DNA from: Lachnospiraceae bacterium MD329
Lineage (GTDB): Bacteria > Bacillota > Clostridia > UBA1381
Direction: 5' to 3'
DNA length: 64,000 bases
Assembly: GCA_010206265.1 (NCBI GenBank)
Contig: VIQV01000033.1
Span: 1-64,000 of the forward strand
The translations under genes were made by a program, and so were the position numbers. Shown one piece after another: positions 57,541-64,000 of this stretch. The notes below the pieces were generated by a model. That model was given only the letters and a program-made list of their open reading frames with translations, ran no database searches and was not told where the DNA came from. Position 1 is the first letter of the stretch, and each line of letters starts with the position of its first letter.

Positions 57541-59967
57541 ATGAAAATAAAACATTTGACAGCATTTTTTGTAATGCTATTTGTTGTAGTTTCAGCAGGT
57601 GTGTGTGTAAGTGCGGCTAATATGACTGCTATGGGTGAGGTGAATGGAAGTTTATCTCTTCCTAAAAATGCAGCTGAGGCATATAAACCTTACGAATATC
57701 AAATTGAAATGACAGACGGCAATGATAAATATACATTTAAGCGTCCTACCACTTCTGATGGTTTTGATGATGGTATATGGCCTGATGGTCTTACTATATC
57801 GGAAACAGGATTACTTTCAGGAACAATGACAGCTGATGGTGTATTTATTGATATTAGAGTGCTTGTTATTTCAAAAGAGGATAATAAGAAGAAAGTTTTA
57901 AAGTGTAAACTTACGATAGATAAAAGACAAGTAAAAGCAGTAGTACGAGGCGGTACATATCCATATGATGGTCAGCCTCACCCTGCTGAAGCAGAATTAC
58001 ACGATATGGACGGTAATAAATTGGATGTAAAACCAATAATAACTTATGGTACTGATCATGATGTGAATCCGCCTGTAAATGTAGGTACATATTCTGTGAA
58101 TGTTACTTCTCCGACAGGCTGTACGATTGTGGAACCTGTTACTTCGAGTATAACAATAACACCTATAGGTTCCCCTGCTATATCAATTCAGGACAAGTCT
58201 GTTCCATATACAGGTCAGCCTCAGGGAATTGAGAAAAGCGAGGTTACTATAACTCCGAATGCAGAATTTGTAATTGAATATCAGGCTCCGGGAAGTACGG
58301 GATACACAGAAACAAAACCGACAGCTTCGGGCAAATATAGTGTCCGTGTACGTACAACAGACAGAAATATGCCTGTTACATACGCTTATGCTACATTTAC
58401 TATTCGTCCCGAGGAGATTGACTTCACTGTAACTCCTGTAAGTGTAGTTTATAATAAAAATGAACAGGAGCCATCAATATCTCCGCAGACAACGGAAGAA
58501 ATAGGATACAGTGTATCATATACAGATGAAAACGATATGCCTATAACAGGAAAACCTATAGAGGCAGGCACATATAATATAATAATTACATTTGATAATC
58601 CCGACAGATATGCGGTAGGAAGTATGACAAGCAGAATATTTACAATTGAACCGCAGGAGGTTACGCTTAAAATTCCAGTAAAGTCTTATCCGTATGAAGA
58701 AGGAAAATCATATAAGCCAGTAGTGGAACCGAGTATTGAAGGTTTTGATTCATATACTGTAATGTACCAGTTAATAGATGATGAGTCAAATCCTGTAGGC
58801 GATCCTGTAGAAGAAATCAGCGCTATGGGTACATATAACGTTATATTTACTCTTACTGATTCAAGAAATTATAAATTCGGAACAGGTAACGCGCAATCGG
58901 TACAGGTGGCTACGCAAACAATCAACTTTACATTTACTGACTTGGAAAAAGAATATAATGGTAGTCCCCAGTATGCAACGGTAACTCCTGATAAAGAAGA
59001 ATTCAGAGATTGCTATGAGGTTGTTTATACCCAAAACGGTAATCCTGTTGCAGAACCTACAGCGGCAGGCAGTTATTATATTACTATCAGACCGAAAACA
59101 GGTTACGGTACAGGTACAAAAAATCCCGAATATCCATATCTTATAATTGCTCAGAAACCAATAACTTTTACAGTAACAACTCCAACTGTAAAGTATAACG
59201 GCAAGGCACAGAAAACAACTTTGTCAAATTCAGAAGATATTACAACCGGTTATACTGTAAAATACCGTGATAAGGACGGTAATGTTAGTACAGAAGTAAC
59301 AGAGGCAGGCGAGTATGATGTCCTGGTAGAAATGACAAACAGCAACTATAAGCTTGAAAACAGTGTTGTTGGTAAATTTACTGTTGAAACAAGCGTTTCT
59401 TTAAGCTTGGGTAATTCACCTGCTGCTATGATTTATTTTGATGTTGCACATATAAATGAACCTGAATGGCAGGCTGCAGCACTTGATGCACTGGTACAGA
59501 ACCGTAAGTTCAGTGCAGAGTATGTTCCTGCAGGCTGCAGTGTAGATATATTATATAACAGAATAAACAATATTGATTTAGACGGTGATAAGAATACTGT
59601 AATTGTAAATAACATAAATGATTTTACCGATCCGGGTTTGATGGTAAATTCTACGAAGATAATGGGAAGCGCTCCTGTTAGTGTGGACGGTATGGATAAT
59701 TTATATAAGGTTACATATACATACGAAGGTACTAATTATGAACGTTATGTTATGGTAGTGGGTAAAATAGGTGATACAAATGGTGACGGCAGTGTAAATG
59801 CGGTTGATGCAAATAAACTTGATGGTTTAGACCGTGTTCCCGAAACTGTTAATGAGGCTCGTGTCTGGGACGTAAATAAGGACGGAAAAATAGACAGTAA
59901 AGATGCGGCAGCTATACGTTATAGATTTAGGACAAAACTTACCTCATATTATCCTTGGGTAAAGTAA
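57541..59967 (+). CDS. Exported MBG-repeat protein with GNSP module and canonical dockerin
   Basis: 808 residues. AGGAAAGGGG (57523-57532) precedes ATG by eight bases. The signal peptide is about 1-26, ending VCVSAAN. Residues 27-126 look like a putative Ig (He_PIG) domain with GLTISETGLLSGTMT. Residues about 127-617 hold six MBG-type domains, recognised by Y.Y.G or Y.G....  openings (YPYDGQPHPAE, PYTGQPQGIE, VYNKNEQEPSI, YPYEEGKSYKPV, EYNGSPQYATV, KYNGKAQKTTL) and GTY-type closings. Residues 619-741 are a shorter GNSP module (GNSPAAMI, FTDPGLMV). Residues 742-797 are a dockerin with two calcium loops: GDTNGDGSVNAVDA and WDVNKDGKIDSKDA. It is probably a surface-bound component attached through its dockerin. 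No cohesin-like N terminus is visible, unlike the four upstream proteins. Confidence 0.88.
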   Translation: MKIKHLTAFFVMLFVVVSAGVCVSAANMTAMGEVNGSLSLPKNAAEAYKPYEYQIEMTDGNDKYTFKRPTTSDGFDDGIWPDGLTISETGLLSGTMTADGVFIDIRVLVISKEDNKKKVLKCKLTIDKRQVKAVVRGGTYPYDGQPHPAEAELHDMDGNKLDVKPIITYGTDHDVNPPVNVGTYSVNVTSPTGCTIVEPVTSSITITPIGSPAISIQDKSVPYTGQPQGIEKSEVTITPNAEFVIEYQAPGSTGYTETKPTASGKYSVRVRTTDRNMPVTYAYATFTIRPEEIDFTVTPVSVVYNKNEQEPSISPQTTEEIGYSVSYTDENDMPITGKPIEAGTYNIIITFDNPDRYAVGSMTSRIFTIEPQEVTLKIPVKSYPYEEGKSYKPVVEPSIEGFDSYTVMYQLIDDESNPVGDPVEEISAMGTYNVIFTLTDSRNYKFGTGNAQSVQVATQTINFTFTDLEKEYNGSPQYATVTPDKEEFRDCYEVVYTQNGNPVAEPTAAGSYYITIRPKTGYGTGTKNPEYPYLIIAQKPITFTVTTPTVKYNGKAQKTTLSNSEDITTGYTVKYRDKDGNVSTEVTEAGEYDVLVEMTNSNYKLENSVVGKFTVETSVSLSLGNSPAAMIYFDVAHINEPEWQAAALDALVQNRKFSAEYVPAGCSVDILYNRINNIDLDGDKNTVIVNNINDFTDPGLMVNSTKIMGSAPVSVDGMDNLYKVTYTYEGTNYERYVMVVGKIGDTNGDGSVNAVDANKLDGLDRVPETVNEARVWDVNKDGKIDSKDAAAIRYRFRTKLTSYYPWVK
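59395..59780 (+). other. GNSP module (copy 4, shortened)
   Basis: GNSPAAMI opens the module and FTDPGLMV follows. The NIRPDVY and TR..I.IS segments are reduced to a YKVTYTY strand and a YVMVVGKIGD strand that leads straight into the dockerin. Confidence 0.65.
59766..59930 (+). other. Canonical type I dockerin-like pair
   Basis: Two calcium loops about 35 residues apart keep D-x-N-x-D-G-x-x-N/D-x-x-D: DTNGDGSVNAVD and DVNKDGKIDSKD. This is the clearest dockerin in the window and a good reference for the degenerate ones. Confidence 0.85.
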
Positions 59968-60008
59968 ATTACAGAGAGAGTTAATATCGCGAAAGGCGGC
60001 GGATTGAT

Positions 60009-63000
60009 ATGAAATCAAGAATAATTTCAGCTTTTTTGGCAGTAACGATACTGTTATCGGCAAATGTTCAAGTATTATCGGAGAATGTGTCTGATAGTAC
60101 GGCTGACATTTCAACAGAAACTACAATAACGGAGGCAACTGCTGCGCCCGTTATTACAGTTGCTCCTGAAACAGAGGAATCACCTGATGTAACGGTAGTT
60201 CCTGCAGTAACATTAAAACCGGCTGAAACGGTATTGCCATTAGTTTCGGTAACTCCGGATGTGACGGCAACGCCAAAAGCAGATAAAAAAGACAATATAA
60301 TTCGTGTAAGTGCATTAGAGGCAGGTACTACGGATTTAAGTCAGTCGCTTAAAGATGGTGCTGTTACGGTAGACCAAAGCGGTTCTTATACTATATCTGA
60401 TGTTACAACTACTAATGCTATAGTAATTAAGGCTAATACAAATGTTAATCTGACATTAAAAGACGTATCTATTACTGCAGCGGCAACTTCCCCGATTTTA
60501 ATTGAAACCGGAGCAGTACTGACGATTACTTTAGAAGGAGTAAATACCTTTAATGCTAATGCAAAATACTTTCCGGGTATTGCGGTTATGGCAACAACAA
60601 CGGAGCATGCAAAGCTGTTTATAGAAGGTGAAGGTCAACTCGATATTCATACAACAAATGCTCAAAGTGAAGGTATAGGAACAATTTTCACTTCTGCCAA
60701 TATAACTCCAAAATCAACAGGTATACATGGAGAAATTATAATAAACAGCGGTATATTAAATATTAACGCTGAAAAAAGTACAGCAATAGGCATTACAACT
60801 GCGAAAGCGGTACAAAATGGTTATGATATTATAATAAACGGAGGCAATATAACTGCAAAAGGCTATCAAACCGGTATTGGTGCAAGTGGCAGTGGCTCAG
60901 GTGCTGCAAGAAATGCTAATATAATTATAAATGGCGGTACAGTATCAGCAAGCGGAAGCCTTAGAGGTATTGGAGGTAATAATCCTAATGCAGATAATGG
61001 TACTGTCACAATAAATGGAGGTAATGTAACTGCAACCAGCACAGGAGCAAACTCAAGTGGTATTCAATCAACAAATAATATCACAATTAATGGAGGTAAT
61101 GTAACTGCAGCCGGTTCAGGTACTAACTCAAGCGGTATTAATGTACTTAATCCTACTGATGCAAGAATAGAAATAAATGGCGGAAGTATCAAAGCTACAG
61201 GAACTCCAACAGGAACAAATTCTATGACTTCGGGTTCTGGCAAAAATATCAAGGCACAAACTCCTGTAAATAAATATGATAAACCTCTTAAAGCGACTGA
61301 TATATCTATACCCGGTCTGGGTAATGCGGAAGTCGGTCTTGGAGCAGGTAAATCAACAACTGAGGCAGACGGTTCTCTTATATGCTATATACCTGAAAAC
61401 ACAAAAGCATTTTATGTTACTCATACAAATGATGAAGGTAAACAGGTAATATATTATACGGAAGATATTTTTGGAGAGAACGGAAATGAATTAAAACTTT
61501 ATGATGGTCCTCCCTGCAGCTGCGATGAAGATAGTTTGCAGGCAGTAATAGATTTGCCTTCGGAAATAATCGTAAACCGACTGGCAGGACAAAAAATAGA
61601 AACTCTTAGTGCTCAGCTTGAACATCCCAATTGTACGTTCCCGATACACGAATATGAATTGTATTATGAACTTACTTTAGCAGACGGAAGTACTGTTGAT
61701 TCATCTTTGGCATATCTTGACGGTAATCAGCTTGTAATAAAGTATGCGGCAAAAGGTAATACGCTGAGATTACAAGCAGTATTTGCTATAAATGATATGG
61801 AAATCAAAGGTGTACACGATATTCAGATACAGGGTGATGATGTATCAAAATTTGACCTTTCAAAAGGTAATATAACAATAAGTTCTGATAAATTAACTAA
61901 TAATCCTGATTGGATGTGTGTAACAGTAAGCACACCGTTAAAGACTGATCAGTATATTCTTCCAAGAAGTGACGAAGTAACAATATATCAGTCTTCTTCT
62001 GTTGCAACAAGCTATAATATCCGTATCAGTGTAGATGCGTCTGTTGTTCTGGATAATATTAATATACAAACAAACAATTCAGAAGTTACAAGCGGTTACA
62101 CATTAAAATTAGACGATAATTTAACTGCGACTGTTTCACTGAAAGGTGATAATAAAATGCTTGCCAGACAATGTCAGGCAATTGTTGCAAATGATACTTC
62201 TAATCTAATTATAAAAGGTGAAGGTTCACTGAATGTAACTTCAAACGACGGTGCCGCAATAAGCGGAATGAATACGCTTACAATAAACGGAGGTACTGTA
62301 ACCGCGAAAGGCGGTCAGGGCGGCGCAGGTATCGGCGGTGATAATCATAATATAAACGGAATAAATGTTGTTGTAAACGGCGGACGTGTTTATGCTACGG
62401 GCAGCGGCAACGCGGCAGGTATTGGCGGCGGTGACGGCGGTCAGGGCGGCAGCTTTATCATAAACGGCGGTATGGTAAAAGCAGACAGCGGCAGTCCGAC
62501 AGGTAACGGCATCGGCGACGGAGGCAGTCCGAGAAATCCGGGTACTATAACCATAAACGGAGGAAGTGTAAATGCAGTTCTTCCAAGCCGCGATGGTACA
62601 TACTATAATGCAGATTTGTCGTATGTAAATAATCCTCAATATCTGCTCGTAATTCAGCCGGAGGGTATTAAAGGTCAGCAGAATGTTACATATACTATTG
62701 ACGAATCGGCTCCGATTATGACGAGCACAGATTCAGAAGGCAAGCTGTATTTGTATCCCGATAAGGGTCAAAGATGGATACGCATATATGCTGAGGGCAA
62801 AACGTATTATCGTTATCTTCTTGTTAACGCAGACAAGACAGAAAAGGAAATTGCAGTTCTTAATCCTGTACCAAAGCTTAAAACATTTGAAATAGCAGGA
62901 CAGATAGGTGAAACTGAAATAAATGAAACAAACAGTACAGTTAGTGTAACTGTGCCGTATAATATTCTTCTTGATAGTATTAAGCCCATATTTACATATG

Positions 63001-64000
63001 ACGGCGCGCTTATGTCAGATAATACAACACTTGATTTTAATAACAATTCTCATACAGCAGAGCTTACTATCCTTGGAGATGACAAAAATGAAAAGAAATA
63101 TACAATAACTCTTACGCTTGCACCGGCTCCGTCTGAGCCTCAGGCAGAAGTACTTGATATTTCAAAAGGCAGTATATGGATTACAGATAATTATGTAACT
63201 TATGCAGGCGTACGTTATGCGGTGAATCCAATGGGTTATATTATAACCGGAACAGCTGCGGATAATGTTATTATAGTAAATAATATTGACGGCGGAACAA
63301 TACCGCCGATAACTCTTCGTGATATTCATATGACAAATAATTCATCTATACCGCTGCGTTTCAATACTGCGGCAGATATAACTGTTGAGGGCGAATGTGT
63401 TATAAATACAAATAATAATTATGCTTTAAGATGTGAACAGGGTGAACACGGTACCACTACGGTAAATATTACAGGTGAAGGCAAACTGTTTATACAGAGT
63501 GCCTCAAACAGTTGTTATATTGATTCTCAGAGTACGGCATCAATAAATCTGCCTGTAACATCTATTGTATCAGAAAGAAAAGCAGCTGACGGAAACGGCA
63601 AATTGATTTTTGGCAGTGACTCATATACAAAATTCTCGGGTAAGATTGACAGTAGCATAAGTACGGTAAATGTTGCAGATGAGCCTCTTTATCAGCTTAC
63701 GGCACATCTTGATACTGACAGCAGGGTAGGAAACGAGTGCACATATAATGATAAGACATATTATCTTGATGATAATAACGATATTTGTTTAATGCTGACT
63801 GACGGTCAGTATACGATGAGTGTTGAATATGATAATACTCAGTTTGACGGTACGGCGGAAATTAACGGTGCGCCTGTTAATATAACGCTTAAAACTATGA
63901 AGGTTGATAAAGTCGAATATGATAATGCTCAAATTCCTTTTACAGGAAAAGATATAGACTTTACAATAACAACAAGCAGTGTGCCGGAGGGTACACCTGT
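60009..64000 (+). CDS. Exported protein with three Cthe_2159-like beta-helix modules (3' partial)
   Basis: About 1330 residues are visible and the frame runs off the right edge. GAAAGGCGGCGGA (59991-60003) precedes ATG, 41 bases after the previous stop, so it is probably co-transcribed with that gene. The signal peptide is about 1-24 (MKSRIISAFLAVTILLSA). A Thr/Pro/Val linker follows (about 30-95). Right-handed beta-helix modules occur at residues about 97-417, 616-870 and 1050-1220, each rich in the coil motif INGG (for example IIINGGNITAKG and TINGGTVTAKGGQG). Between helices 2 and 3 sits a cadherin-like domain (LKTFEIAG, then KKYTITLTLA), and an MBG-like opening (PFTGKDIDF) begins at the edge. 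The INGG helix is the hallmark of the Cthe_2159 family, whose founder binds cellulose and pectin-type sugars. Glycan binding here is inferred from the family. Confidence 0.87.
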   Translation, partial: MKSRIISAFLAVTILLSANVQVLSENVSDSTADISTETTITEATAAPVITVAPETEESPDVTVVPAVTLKPAETVLPLVSVTPDVTATPKADKKDNIIRVSALEAGTTDLSQSLKDGAVTVDQSGSYTISDVTTTNAIVIKANTNVNLTLKDVSITAAATSPILIETGAVLTITLEGVNTFNANAKYFPGIAVMATTTEHAKLFIEGEGQLDIHTTNAQSEGIGTIFTSANITPKSTGIHGEIIINSGILNINAEKSTAIGITTAKAVQNGYDIIINGGNITAKGYQTGIGASGSGSGAARNANIIINGGTVSASGSLRGIGGNNPNADNGTVTINGGNVTATSTGANSSGIQSTNNITINGGNVTAAGSGTNSSGINVLNPTDARIEINGGSIKATGTPTGTNSMTSGSGKNIKAQTPVNKYDKPLKATDISIPGLGNAEVGLGAGKSTTEADGSLICYIPENTKAFYVTHTNDEGKQVIYYTEDIFGENGNELKLYDGPPCSCDEDSLQAVIDLPSEIIVNRLAGQKIETLSAQLEHPNCTFPIHEYELYYELTLADGSTVDSSLAYLDGNQLVIKYAAKGNTLRLQAVFAINDMEIKGVHDIQIQGDDVSKFDLSKGNITISSDKLTNNPDWMCVTVSTPLKTDQYILPRSDEVTIYQSSSVATSYNIRISVDASVVLDNINIQTNNSEVTSGYTLKLDDNLTATVSLKGDNKMLARQCQAIVANDTSNLIIKGEGSLNVTSNDGAAISGMNTLTINGGTVTAKGGQGGAGIGGDNHNINGINVVVNGGRVYATGSGNAAGIGGGDGGQGGSFIINGGMVKADSGSPTGNGIGDGGSPRNPGTITINGGSVNAVLPSRDGTYYNADLSYVNNPQYLLVIQPEGIKGQQNVTYTIDESAPIMTSTDSEGKLYLYPDKGQRWIRIYAEGKTYYRYLLVNADKTEKEIAVLNPVPKLKTFEIAGQIGETEINETNSTVSVTVPYNILLDSIKPIFTYDGALMSDNTTLDFNNNSHTAELTILGDDKNEKKYTITLTLAPAPSEPQAEVLDISKGSIWITDNYVTYAGVRYAVNPMGYIITGTAADNVIIVNNIDGGTIPPITLRDIHMTNNSSIPLRFNTAADITVEGECVINTNNNYALRCEQGEHGTTTVNITGEGKLFIQSASNSCYIDSQSTASINLPVTSIVSERKAADGNGKLIFGSDSYTKFSGKIDSSISTVNVADEPLYQLTAHLDTDSRVGNECTYNDKTYYLDDNNDICLMLTDGQYTMSVEYDNTQFDGTAEINGAPVNITLKTMKVDKVEYDNAQIPFTGKDIDFTITTSSVPEGTP
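60300..63670 (+). repeat. INGG-type beta-helix repeats in three blocks
   Basis: The coils recur as (I/V)xINGGx(V/I)xAxG every 22-40 residues. Block one (about 60300-61260) and block two (about 61855-62620) carry most of the motifs. Block three (about 63160-63670) has fewer and is more diverged. Blocks one and two each begin with a SGSYTI-like or EVTIYQ strand and a non-INGG cap. Confidence 0.75.

Overview
The window looks like part of a low-to-mid GC Gram-positive (Clostridia-type Bacillota) genome, probably a gut or rumen anaerobe. The reasons are the A/T-rich codon use, strong AGGAGG-type ribosome sites, sigma-A promoter spacing, three SLH motifs, and dockerin-like, InlB-type, MBG and cadherin-like beta-sandwich modules. 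The exact genus cannot be read from the sequence. All seven genes lie on the plus strand and all appear to encode exported, non-enzymatic, modular surface proteins. I found no tRNA, rRNA, CRISPR array, insertion sequence, transposase, transport gene or recognisable catalytic domain.

Region 1 (1-40644) is the 3' part of one enormous reading frame: 13547 codons are visible and the frame is still open at the left edge. It begins with RCC1-type repeats that fall into sets of seven, i.e. ten complete and one partial seven-bladed beta-propellers, each separated by one Ig-like domain. About 60 small cadherin-like beta-sandwich domains follow, interrupted once by a duplicated GLUG-type beta-helix. 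The C terminus has a dockerin-like element whose two halves are separated by an acidic low-complexity linker. A rho-independent terminator ends the gene.

Region 2 (about 40831-57401) is an apparent operon of four genes. It starts with an inverted repeat that lies two bases before a consensus sigma-A promoter. The products have 1287, 691, 1910 and 1567 residues. Each has a signal peptide and an N-terminal module that I read as cohesin-like. The first three end in a shared unnamed module (GNSP module) followed by a dockerin-like pair; the fourth ends in SLH motifs and a Pro/Thr/Glu tail. The second protein overlaps the first by 4 bases.

Region 3 (57541-64000) follows a gap with two hairpins. 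It encodes an 808-residue MBG-repeat protein ending in the GNSP module and a canonical dockerin, then a protein truncated by the window edge that carries three Cthe_2159-like (INGG-type) beta-helices.

Taken together, the cluster looks like a self-contained, non-catalytic surface assembly. The SLH protein could anchor to the wall, proteins with cohesin-like N termini and dockerin-like C termini could act as connectors, and the giant propeller/cadherin fibre and the beta-helix protein could reach out to bind glycan or other cells. The modules are seen in the sequence. The partnering between them is inference.
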